From: Flagellimonas sp. MMG031
Lineage (GTDB): Bacteria; Bacteroidota; Bacteroidia; Flavobacteriales; Flavobacteriaceae
Direction of reading: 5' to 3'
Assembly: GCF_040112705.1 (NCBI RefSeq)
Contig: NZ_CP157804.1
Coordinates: forward strand, 870,501 to 934,500
Length of the DNA: 64,000 nucleotides
A program made the position numbers and the translations under genes. The notes below the pieces were generated by a model. It was not told where the DNA came from and did no database searches. It saw only the letters and a list, made by a program, of their open reading frames with translations. This document shows, piece by piece, positions 8,285 to 16,236 of the stretch (positions within the stretch are counted from its first letter, which is position 1; each line of letters starts with the position of its first letter).

Positions 8285-8845
8285 TTATTGTTGGGCCATT
8301 TCCAAGTGAATGGTCATGTCTACCTCGTTTCCTATGGAAGCCGACTCTTCCCCGACACCAAACTCCAATCGATTGATGGTTCCGGTAAGCTTTAGTCCTG
8401 CCTTTAATTTATTGCTCCGTTGATCGGTGATGATACCGTTCACTGTTCCGTCCAAGGTCACCTTTTTGGTGGTTCCGTGAATGGTAAGGTCTCCCATGAC
8501 CTTAAATGTCTTGTCTCCTGTTTTCTCAAAACTGCTGCTCTCAAAGGTGATGGAGGGATATGTTTCGGCATCAAAAAAATCTGGGCTCTTCAAATGGTTG
8601 TCGCGTCTCTCATTGTCCGTGTCGATACTCGCCGTTTTAATGTCCACAGAGAATGTCGCATCATCAAAGGATTCGGTGGCCGTTGCTGTTACTTCAAAAT
8701 CGCTAAAAAGTCCTTCAACTTGTGAAATCATAAGGTGGGTAATGCCAAAACCGACCTTGGAATGTGCTGGGTCCGATTTCCATGTAGATTGGGCACTGAC
8801 GATCAAGCCGGTCAAAAATGCCATTGCAAGAAATAATTTTTTCAT
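8285..8845 (-). CDS. YceI family periplasmic protein
   Basis: A 186-residue protein with a Sec signal (cut after VSAQ). The YceI beta-barrel lipocalin-like domain begins WKSDPAHSKVGFGITHLM, has NERRDNHLKSPDFFDAETYPSITFESSSF in the middle, and DLTIHGTTKKVTLD and RLEFGVGEES later. These motifs are diagnostic for the family. Such proteins bind isoprenoid-type lipids in the periplasm. It is likely monocistronic. Confidence 0.93.
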   Translation of the reverse strand: MKKLFLAMAFLTGLIVSAQSTWKSDPAHSKVGFGITHLMISQVEGLFSDFEVTATATESFDDATFSVDIKTASIDTDNERRDNHLKSPDFFDAETYPSITFESSSFEKTGDKTFKVMGDLTIHGTTKKVTLDGTVNGIITDQRSNKLKAGLKLTGTINRLEFGVGEESASIGNEVDMTIHLEMAQQ

Positions 8846-9080
8846 AATGTATGATTTTAGTGTTCGTAATGATGTTCACATAGGGAAAGGATTGCCACTT
8901 TCTCCTGTGATTTGGACTAAAGATGGAGAAACTGGTTCGAAAATCTAAATATTTTCTGCGAACAACGGGGCTTAACCCCCAATCAACCAATAAATTAAGA
9001 AATGTAATGGGAGAAATGTCGTTGACAGGCTAAAGTTGGTTGTTGATAAAACTGCTTTTCTTTTACCCGAGTTTTATCTC

Positions 9081-9088
9081 TAGTTTTG
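9081..9088 (+). promoter_or_regulatory. -7 box of the LytS-like kinase gene
   Basis: TAGTTTTG matches TAnnTTTG and ends 20 bp before a TTG codon at 9109. It lies inside the longer reading frame from 9040, which is why the shorter start is preferred. Confidence 0.45.
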
Positions 9089-9108
9089 GATTTACTAATT
9101 TAAGTGTA

Positions 9109-10107
9109 TTGATTTCTCGCAAGGAGCTTCTTTTTCAAATTGTACTGCACATCTTGGTGCTGCTGTTCTTTTCGTTCAACAGAAATACGGGTGCCATTAT
9201 GGTGCACAGGGCCATTTTTTTGACTTTTTACAGTCTGGCCACAGTCTCTGTAACGTACTATTTAATGCCCCATTTTCTGTATCGTAAAAAGTACTGGCAG
9301 TTTTTTGTAGGGGCCGCCATTGTGGTTGCCGTTGTTATTCTGATAGAGGAACTTGTGTTGGAACCTATTATATTTCCAGATTCAGAAAGGGGAAGGACTT
9401 TTCCTGGCATCTATATCTCGCTGCTTGGGGTATTGCCGGTCATGTGTATTTTATCTGGCTTTAAGTTTGGGTGGGACGCCTTAAAAAAACAAGCCCAAAT
9501 TGATGAATTGGAATCCACCATACAAGAAAGTGAGTTACAGTTTCTCCGTAGCCAAATCAATCCCCATTTTTTGTTCAACAACTTGAATAATCTGTATTCG
9601 TATGCGCTTCAGGAATCGCCAAAGACACCCGAGATTATTCTGGAGATGAGCGGAGTCCTCAGATATATGCTCTACGAGTCCAAGGAAAAGCTGGTTCCGC
9701 TGAAAAAGGAGCTGGAGCAGTTGGGCAACTTTATCCGATTGTACAAATTACAGATCGAGGACAGGGGAGAGGTACATTTTGATGTGGACGACATTAAAGG
9801 AGATTACAGGATAGCGCCTTTAATTTTGATCGTATTTATCGAAAATGCCTTTAAGCACAGCCAGTCAGGTCAGTCATCGGATATTAAAATCGACATTTCG
9901 GTAAAACTGAAAAATTCCTATTTGGAATTCCATTGCAGGAATAACTACGAACCTGGGTTTAGTTTGGACAGTGTGGCCAAGGGCATTGGCCTCAAGAATG
10001 TAAAAAAGCGATTGGAGCTGCTTTATCCAAAAAAGCATATTTTGCAGATTGAAGAAGCCGATAACAGCTACCATGTGTACCTGAAGCTGGAATTGGAAAA
10101 AGTGTAG
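9109..10107 (+). CDS. LytS/YehU-type sensor histidine kinase
   Basis: A membrane histidine kinase of the His_kinase/HATPase type, partner of LytTR regulators. Four N-terminal helices are followed by a short coiled coil and the phospho-acceptor His in RSQINPHFLFNNLN (His153 counted from this start). The ATPase N box is IVFIENAFKHS and the G box region is KGIGLKNVKKRLEL. No ATG precedes the first helix. A TTG at 9040 opens the longest frame, but the promoter box at 9081-9088 favours TTG 9109 (LISRKELLFQ), which also matches the usual N-terminus of flavobacterial relatives. The response regulator follows after 3 bp. Confidence 0.9.
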   Translation: MISRKELLFQIVLHILVLLFFSFNRNTGAIMVHRAIFLTFYSLATVSVTYYLMPHFLYRKKYWQFFVGAAIVVAVVILIEELVLEPIIFPDSERGRTFPGIYISLLGVLPVMCILSGFKFGWDALKKQAQIDELESTIQESELQFLRSQINPHFLFNNLNNLYSYALQESPKTPEIILEMSGVLRYMLYESKEKLVPLKKELEQLGNFIRLYKLQIEDRGEVHFDVDDIKGDYRIAPLILIVFIENAFKHSQSGQSSDIKIDISVKLKNSYLEFHCRNNYEPGFSLDSVAKGIGLKNVKKRLELLYPKKHILQIEEADNSYHVYLKLELEKV

Positions 10108-10110
10108 GTT

Positions 10111-10803
10111 ATGAGATGTATCATTGTTGAAGATCAGCCGCCGGCCCAGCGCATATTGCGAAAATTTATCCAAGATGTACCCACGCTGCAATTGGTAGAA
10201 GTCTTTTCCGATGGACTAAAGGCAATGGAGTTCCTGAACACTGAATCTGTGGATCTGATGTTCTTGGATATTCATCTGCCCAAGATCAATGGGCTGGATT
10301 TTCTGAAAAGCATTCCCAATCCGCCCAATGTTATTTTGACCACGGCATTTTCGGAGTATGCTTTGGAGGGATATGACCTTAATGTGGTGGACTATCTGTT
10401 AAAGCCTTTTTCCTTTCAACGCTTTTTGCAGGCCGTGAACAAGGTGAACGCCAAATACGAGCAAGAGGGCTCAAAGAGTGGAGGTGTTCCCCTTACGGAA
10501 ATCTACGTGAAGTCCAGCCACGAACACATCAAGGTCCTGATAAACGATATTTATTCGATTACTTCGGATTCCGACTATACGGAGATTCATTTGGCCGACA
10601 AGAAAATACTTTCCAATGAATCCCTACGTCACTGGGTCGACGTCTTGGGAGGGAATCATTTTTACCAAATACATAAATCCCACATCATTAATACCCAAAA
10701 GATAGACCGTATCTCGGGAAATTTGGTATCGCTTACCAATGGTGCCAAAATCCCCATGGGCAGGGCGTACAAGGATAATTTTTTGAAAAGCATCTTACCA
10801 TAA
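10111..10803 (+). CDS. LytTR family response regulator
   Basis: A 230-residue DNA-binding response regulator. The receiver domain has the acidic pocket VEDQ, phospho-acceptor Asp53 (FLDIHLPK) and conserved Lys in YLLKPF. The C-terminal LytTR domain (about residues 125-228) contains the typical IYVKSSHEHIKV and HKSHIIN stretches. It pairs with the kinase gene 3 bp upstream. The target genes cannot be told from the window. Confidence 0.95.
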   Translation: MRCIIVEDQPPAQRILRKFIQDVPTLQLVEVFSDGLKAMEFLNTESVDLMFLDIHLPKINGLDFLKSIPNPPNVILTTAFSEYALEGYDLNVVDYLLKPFSFQRFLQAVNKVNAKYEQEGSKSGGVPLTEIYVKSSHEHIKVLINDIYSITSDSDYTEIHLADKKILSNESLRHWVDVLGGNHFYQIHKSHIINTQKIDRISGNLVSLTNGAKIPMGRAYKDNFLKSILP

Positions 10804-10834
10804 AAAAAGACCGGGTAGAACCCCGGCCTTTTTT
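10803..10834. terminator. Bidirectional terminator
   Basis: The hairpin AAAAAAGACCGGG / CCCGGCCTTTTTT has one internal mismatch and lies between the convergent LytTR regulator and symporter genes. Confidence 0.75.
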
Positions 10835-10854
10835 AGTTAGCTTGTATATCTACC

Positions 10855-12504
10855 TTACTTGGCAAAATAGATATAGATCGCAATTACGATAAAAGCGATA
10901 CATCCACTGGCCAATTTTACGTGTTTCCAAGGTTCTATGGAAACTTGTTTGGTGTATTCCAGTTGGAACGGCTCCTTTCTCGGATAGAACTTTCCAATAA
11001 GCAGCATGATGATGATGTTGGACACAAACAATATCGCCATTACGTGCAAATAATGGGGATATGCTCCAGCCTCGATTAAATTGAGCTCGGCAGGGTCCGT
11101 GATTCCATTGGCCTTGGCCTCGGCAAGTGCATTTGCCACCATTTTTGGCCCAATGATAAATTGGCTGATGATGTAAAGGGCAGACCCCGAAAGAATACCA
11201 ATTTTAGCGGCAATGGCAGGGACTCTTTTTGTGAGGTAACCCACTACAATAATGGTGAAAATCGGAATACTGTAAATTCCGTTGATTTCCTGTAGATAGT
11301 TGAACAAACTGCCAGCATTTGCGATCAGCGGAGCAATGAACATGGCTGCTAGGGCCAAACAAACGCCAAAGACCTTCCCATATTTTACCACGGTCATTTC
11401 TGAAGCATCCTTGTTTAAATGTTGTTTATAGATGTCTATCCCGAAGAGCGTGACAGAACTGTTGAGCACACTATTGAACGAACTTAAAATAGCCCCGAAC
11501 AGCACAGCGGCGAAAAAGCCCATCAACGGTTTGGGCAATACGGCGCGGACCAGTTCCGGATATGCAAGGTCGCTACTGGCAAGTCCGCCCTCAAAATAGT
11601 AGTAGGCGATCATACCCGGCAGCACGAGGATGATGGGTCCCAAAATCTTTAGAAAAGCGGCCAGTAACAGTCCTTTTTGGCCCTCCGCTAGGTTTTTGGC
11701 GCCCAATCCACGTTGAATGATCTGTTGGTTGGTCCCCCAATAGAAGAGCTGTACCAACATCATTCCGGTAAATATGGTAGAAAAAGGTACTTCTTGACCA
11801 GGGTTTCCAGTGGAATCAAAACGCTCGGGATTTGCGTTCATCAAGGTTTCAAGTCCCCCAAAAACACTTCCGTCACCAATGGCCATCAAACCAAAAATGG
11901 GAATCAATATACCTCCTACAATAAGACCAACAGCGTTGATACTATCCGATACCGCAACTGCTTTTAATCCTCCAAAAACCGCATAAATGGAACCTATAAT
12001 GCCAATGCCCCAAATACAAATCACAAGGGCCGTGGAGTCCGAAACCCCAAGGAGTTGGGGAACATCGAACATTCCACTAATGGCGACCGAACCGGAGTAC
12101 AATATCACAGGCAACAATACCACTACGTAGCCGGTTAAGAACAAGCCGGATGTGATGGTCTTGGTGCTGACATCAAAACGTTTGGCCAAAAACTGCGGTA
12201 CTGTGGTGAGTCCGCCCTTTAAATATCTTGGGAGCAAGAACAGGGCCGTGACCACGATGGCAAGTGCTGCCAAGGTTTCCCAGGCCATAACGGAAAGCCC
12301 ATCCTTGTAGGCGCTCCCGTTGAGTCCAACGATTTGTTCCGTGGATAAATTGGTCAACAATAGCGAACCTGCAATAACTCCAGCGGTAAGGCTCCTGCCT
12401 CCTAAAAAATAACCGTCGGAAGATGATTCATCGGTTTTTCTAACGGACCACCACGAGATGATGCCCACCAAAAGAGTGAATCCCAAAAATGAAATAAGTG
12501 CCAT
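10855..12504 (-). CDS. Sodium/solute symporter (SSS family), probably xylose uptake
   Basis: A 549-residue inner-membrane carrier of the SSS/SglT family with about 14 helices. The start MALISFLGFTLLVG and early motif DGYFLGGRSLTAG are typical, as is the QRGLGAKNLAEGQKG loop. It is the last gene of the xylose operon, 58 bp after xylA, so D-xylose (or a related sugar) with sodium is the likely substrate. The substrate is inferred from the neighbours, not from residues. Confidence 0.9.
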   Translation of the reverse strand: MALISFLGFTLLVGIISWWSVRKTDESSSDGYFLGGRSLTAGVIAGSLLLTNLSTEQIVGLNGSAYKDGLSVMAWETLAALAIVVTALFLLPRYLKGGLTTVPQFLAKRFDVSTKTITSGLFLTGYVVVLLPVILYSGSVAISGMFDVPQLLGVSDSTALVICIWGIGIIGSIYAVFGGLKAVAVSDSINAVGLIVGGILIPIFGLMAIGDGSVFGGLETLMNANPERFDSTGNPGQEVPFSTIFTGMMLVQLFYWGTNQQIIQRGLGAKNLAEGQKGLLLAAFLKILGPIILVLPGMIAYYYFEGGLASSDLAYPELVRAVLPKPLMGFFAAVLFGAILSSFNSVLNSSVTLFGIDIYKQHLNKDASEMTVVKYGKVFGVCLALAAMFIAPLIANAGSLFNYLQEINGIYSIPIFTIIVVGYLTKRVPAIAAKIGILSGSALYIISQFIIGPKMVANALAEAKANGITDPAELNLIEAGAYPHYLHVMAILFVSNIIIMLLIGKFYPRKEPFQLEYTKQVSIEPWKHVKLASGCIAFIVIAIYIYFAK

Positions 12505-12562
12505 AAATTAGATTTTGATGTCTTGGCTTGGGCCAAAACGGTTTGTTTAGTTGGTTATAAAA

Positions 12563-13888
12563 TCAAATATATTGATTGATGATATTTTCGAACATTTCTT
12601 GTTGTCCGCTTCTCTTTTTGATATCCTGATGCTCCAACGCATAGTGACGAAGGTCTTCCAATGAAAGTTTACCTTCTTCGAATGCCTTGCCTGAGCCAGT
12701 ATCAAATGAAGCGTAGCGATTCTTGCGTAGGCTAAGATACTTGGAATTTTCCAAAATATCGTTTGCGGCCAATAAGGCCCTTGCAAAGGCGTCCATTCCC
12801 CCGATGTGCGCATGGAAAATATCCTCTAGGTCAGTGGAGTTCCTGCGTATTTTCGCATCAAAGTTGATGCCGCCACCTTGAAAACCTCCAGCTTGCAGGA
12901 TGACCAACATGGCCTGTGTCAGTTCGTAGACGTCCACGGGAAATTGGTCGGTGTCCCAACCGTTCTGGTAATCCCCCCTGTTGGCATCGATACTGCCCAG
13001 CAAGCCGTTGTCCGCCGCTACCTGAAGCTCATGCTCAAAGGTGTGTTGGGCCAAAGTGGCATGGTTCACCTCAATGTTGAGTTTAAAATCGTCCAATAGG
13101 TCGTATTTGGTAAGGAAACCGATTACGGTCGCCGCATCAAAATCATACTGGTGCTTGGTGGGCTCCATGGGCTTTGGTTCAATGAAGAAGGTCCCTTTAA
13201 AGCCCTGTTTTCGGGCATAATCCTTGGCCATGTGAAGAAAACGTGCCATGTGGTCCTGTTCACGTCCCATGTCGGTGTTCAAAAGGGACATATAACCTTC
13301 CCTGCCACCCCAAAAAACATAGTTTTCGCCTCCCAGTTTGATGGTGGCATCAAGGGCATTTTTTACCTGGGCACCGGCAGCGGCCACGACATCAAAATCG
13401 GGATTGGTGGCAGCACCGTTCATATAGCGCGGATGACTGAAACAGTTGGCCGTGCCCCATAGTAATTTTACTCCGGAAGCTTTCATTTTCTCTTGCGCAT
13501 AGTCCGTAATGATCTCCAATCTTTTTTCGGATTCCACCAAGCTGGAACCTTCGTCTATCAAGTCAAAATCATGAAAGCAGAAATAGGGTGCACCAATCTT
13601 GGTGATGAACTCAAAAGCTGCATCCATTTTGTCCTTGGCCTGTTTAATGGAATCAGTGCTTTGGAGCCAAGGAAAATCCATGGTAGGCGCCCCAAAAGGG
13701 TCCCCTCCAACGCCCGTAAAGGTATGCCAGTAGGCGATGGCAAACCTAAAATGCTCCTTCATGGTCTTTGTGCCCACTTTTTTGTTCTCGTCATAGTACT
13801 TGAAGGCAAAGGGATTGTCCGAGGATTTTCCTTCGAACGCTACCTTGCCGATTCCCTTAAAGAATTCTTTATCTCCTGTTGTGATCAT
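12563..13888 (-). CDS. xylA: Xylose isomerase
   Basis: A 441-residue TIM-barrel metal enzyme converting D-xylose to D-xylulose. Signatures include the catalytic His region FCFHDFDL, the FWGGREGY segment, and [16 protein letters not shown] with metal ligands. The length is normal for the long (class II) type. It lies 18 bp after xylB and before the sugar symporter, an operon for xylose use. Confidence 0.97.
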   Translation of the reverse strand: MITTGDKEFFKGIGKVAFEGKSSDNPFAFKYYDENKKVGTKTMKEHFRFAIAYWHTFTGVGGDPFGAPTMDFPWLQSTDSIKQAKDKMDAAFEFITKIGAPYFCFHDFDLIDEGSSLVESEKRLEIITDYAQEKMKASGVKLLWGTANCFSHPRYMNGAATNPDFDVVAAAGAQVKNALDATIKLGGENYVFWGGREGYMSLLNTDMGREQDHMARFLHMAKDYARKQGFKGTFFIEPKPMEPTKHQYDFDAATVIGFLTKYDLLDDFKLNIEVNHATLAQHTFEHELQVAADNGLLGSIDANRGDYQNGWDTDQFPVDVYELTQAMLVILQAGGFQGGGINFDAKIRRNSTDLEDIFHAHIGGMDAFARALLAANDILENSKYLSLRKNRYASFDTGSGKAFEEGKLSLEDLRHYALEHQDIKKRSGQQEMFENIINQYI

Positions 13889-13906
13889 GATATGTTTGTT
13901 CAGTTG

Positions 13907-15388
13907 TTAATCCAAATATTCGTTCAGGGCCTCTTTCCAGATCTGATAGGCTTCCTGGTATTCATTGATATTGTTTTCGGGCTCGTAGGTCAGCTGCACG
14001 GCATCGGTGGCGGTGGCTTCGCCAATGCTGGCAAAGTCCCCATGGGCATAGGCTGCTGCCCTTGCAGCCCCCACTGCACCAGTGGTCTCCACTATATCGA
14101 TCTTGCTTTGGGACAGCGTGGCCACGGTCTTGGAAAAGATACCGGCCCTAAAGAGATTGTTGTTGCCCGCCTTGATGGAGCCGATGTCCACACCATCCTT
14201 CTGTAGGATTTCCATGCCGTACACAAAGGCAAAGGCGATGCCCTCCAAGGCTGCCCGGAACAGATGGGATTTTTTATGGATGTTGAAATTGAGGTTAAGG
14301 ATGCGGGAGCCTTTCCCACGATTTTCCAACATACGCTCCGCACCGTTGCCAAAGGGAAGGATGGAAAGGCCATCCGAACCGATAGTTACTTTTTTAGCCA
14401 TTTGATTCATATCATTATAAGAAAGCCCATCAGTCAGTTCGTTTTTCATCCAACTGTACTGTATGCCTGTCCCATTAATGCATAGCAGCTTACCTATTCG
14501 GGTAGCGTCTTTGGAATGGTTGACATGGGCAAAACTGTTGATGCGGGTATGTTCTTGCGTCCTTTGCTGGCCGGAGATGGCATAGACCACTCCGGAGGTG
14601 CCCCCCGTTGCGGCAATTTGGCCCGGTTCCATAACGTTTAGTGCCAAAGCATTGTTGGGCTGGTCCCCAGCACGGTACATGATGGGAATGCCTTCGGGCA
14701 GTCCGGATTCCTCGGCGCCCTTTTTGCTGACCCTTCCCTGTTCGGAGAACGAGGGACGGATTTCAGGGACAAGGGAGGTATCGATTCCCGCTTCTTCCAA
14801 TAGCCATTTGGCGATTTGATTTTCCTTGAAATCCCACAGGATTCCCTCGGAAAGTCCCGAGGGGGTAGTGGCACACTCTCCCGACAGTCGCAAAGCGATG
14901 TAATCCCCCGGGAGCATAAACTTGTGTATGTTTTGATAGTTTTCGGGCTCGTTGTCCTTCACCCATTTGAGCTTGGATAGGGTAAAGTTACCGGGAGCAT
15001 TCAAGAGATGGTCGATGCATTTTTCCTCACCAGCATTATGGAACAACTGCTCTCCGGTTTCTACTGCCCTACTATCGCACCAAATAATGGAAGGACGAAT
15101 AGGTTCTAGCTTTTTGTCCACGATGACCAATCCGTGCATTTGATAAGATATGCCAATGCCTTTTATCTCACTTTTGTTTATGTTACTTTTTGAAATCAGG
15201 TTTTGGGTTGCTTTGCAAAGATTTTGCCACCACATTTGTGGGTGCTGTTCTGCCCAGCCAGATTGTGCGGAGGCGATGGACATCTCCTTTTCGGGGTATT
15301 GAACCATATCAATAGGGCTCCCGTTATCAGCATTGATCAATGCAGCTTTTATGGATGAACTGCCTATGTCGAAACCTATCCAATACAT
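13907..15388 (-). CDS. xylB: Xylulokinase
   Basis: A 493-residue FGGY-family kinase phosphorylating D-xylulose. The N-terminal phosphate motif is YWIGFDIGSSSIKAAL, the catalytic Asp lies in YRAGDQPNNALALN, and the C-terminal ETTGAVGAARAAA stretch fits the family. The start is set at ATG 15388 because the upstream codons to 15409 lie in the promoter and the protein then begins directly at MYWIGFD. It is the first gene of the xyl operon. No dedicated xylose regulator is adjacent. Confidence 0.94.
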   Translation of the reverse strand: MYWIGFDIGSSSIKAALINADNGSPIDMVQYPEKEMSIASAQSGWAEQHPQMWWQNLCKATQNLISKSNINKSEIKGIGISYQMHGLVIVDKKLEPIRPSIIWCDSRAVETGEQLFHNAGEEKCIDHLLNAPGNFTLSKLKWVKDNEPENYQNIHKFMLPGDYIALRLSGECATTPSGLSEGILWDFKENQIAKWLLEEAGIDTSLVPEIRPSFSEQGRVSKKGAEESGLPEGIPIMYRAGDQPNNALALNVMEPGQIAATGGTSGVVYAISGQQRTQEHTRINSFAHVNHSKDATRIGKLLCINGTGIQYSWMKNELTDGLSYNDMNQMAKKVTIGSDGLSILPFGNGAERMLENRGKGSRILNLNFNIHKKSHLFRAALEGIAFAFVYGMEILQKDGVDIGSIKAGNNNLFRAGIFSKTVATLSQSKIDIVETTGAVGAARAAAYAHGDFASIGEATATDAVQLTYEPENNINEYQEAYQIWKEALNEYLD

Positions 15389-15392
15389 ATTA

Positions 15393-15422
15393 CAATGGTA
15401 AACTCGCATTGAAAATAGCCAA
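15393..15422 (-). promoter_or_regulatory. Possible xyl operon promoter
   Basis: On the minus strand TTGG (15422-15419) and TACCATTG (15400-15393) lie 18 bp apart, close to the TTTG / TAnnTTTG pair with one mismatch. The box is only 4 bases from the xylB ATG, so the message would be nearly leaderless. Confidence 0.35.
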
Positions 15423-15540
15423 TTATTGTGAAGTGCATCTTAGTTATCAACATAATTCCATAAACTCCTTAGTTGGATTGCCCGTTGTACAGTTTCATTT
15501 TTCCTAAAATGGTTACCTTAGAGCAGCGTATTTTTACAAC

Positions 15541-16173
15541 ATGAAAGAAGAGCTTGCAGCCACATTTGGCAACTATTTTGAACAGCCCCTGATCGATGAA
15601 ATTCTCGAAACGGGCAAACTCATGGAAGTACCCGCGGGAGAAACGATTATGGATATTGGCCAATACATTCGGAGTATGCCTTTACTATTGTCCGGAGCCA
15701 TAAAAGTGCTGCGCGAAGACGAGGAAGGGGATGAATTGCTCTTGTATTATCTGGAACAAGGGGAAACCTGTTCGGTGACCATGGCTTGCTGCATGGGGCA
15801 TACGAAAAGCGAAATCAGGGCCATTACTGAAACCGATACCCGACTGGTGATGGTTCCCGTTCAAAAAATGGAAGAATGGATGGCGAATTATAAAGGGTGG
15901 CGCAACTATGTTTTTGATAGCTATCAAAATCGGCTCAACGAGTTATTGCAGACTGTGGATAGCATTGCCTTTAAAAATTTGGACCAACGTTTGGTGGATT
16001 ATCTTAAAAAGAAGGTTGAGGTCACCAACGATAACCGTATCCGAAATACGCACCAAGAAATCGCCTATGATTTGCATACTTCACGGGTGGTGATCTCCAG
16101 ATTGTTGAAGAAGCTGGAGAAGATGAAAAAGCTGGTGCTCCACAGAAACTACATCCACGTAGTGGATTTGTAG
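15541..16173 (+). CDS. Crp/Fnr family transcriptional regulator, probable regulator of the sulfur cluster
   Basis: A 210-residue regulator. The N-terminal cyclic-nucleotide-binding-like barrel (about 15-125) is followed by the long dimer helix and a winged helix. The helix-turn-helix is HQEIAYDLHTSRVVISRLLK (171-190). Against E. coli CRP, Arg182 and Arg187 match Arg180 and Arg185, but Val183 replaces Glu181. Three Cys (77, 83, 84) sit in GETCSVTMACCMG. No CxxC-type iron-sulfur ligand set as in Fnr is present at the N-terminus. It is followed by sulfur-metabolism genes whose promoters share a Crp-like palindrome, so it probably activates them. Thiol-based sensing of persulfide is an inference. 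Confidence 0.93.
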   Translation: MKEELAATFGNYFEQPLIDEILETGKLMEVPAGETIMDIGQYIRSMPLLLSGAIKVLREDEEGDELLLYYLEQGETCSVTMACCMGHTKSEIRAITETDTRLVMVPVQKMEEWMANYKGWRNYVFDSYQNRLNELLQTVDSIAFKNLDQRLVDYLKKKVEVTNDNRIRNTHQEIAYDLHTSRVVISRLLKKLEKMKKLVLHRNYIHVVDL

Positions 16174-16177
16174 GTTT

Positions 16178-16221
16178 GTGCCCTTTGTTACTGAGGATAC
16201 CCAACAGGCATCCTATTTTTG
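16178..16221 (+). promoter_or_regulatory. SulP promoter with Crp/Fnr-type operator (site A)
   Basis: The operator GTGCC-CTTT-GTTAC at 16178-16191 has a perfect right half and 3 of 5 bases in the left half. The -7 box TATTTTTG is at 16214-16221, exactly 22 bp below the operator, as in the other sites of the cluster. It is the weakest of the five sites. Confidence 0.6.
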
Positions 16222-16236
16222 TATAAAACCGATTGC

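Noticed and set aside
13493..14206. 237-codon plus-strand frame across xylA and xylB
   Set aside because: Antisense to two certain genes; it crosses their junction and has no domain.
15503..15520. Possible autoregulatory operator before the Crp/Fnr gene (GTAAC-CATT-TTAGG on the minus strand)
   Set aside because: Only one half-site fits, and the spacing to the TATTTTTA box is not 22 bp. I do not count it with sites A to E.
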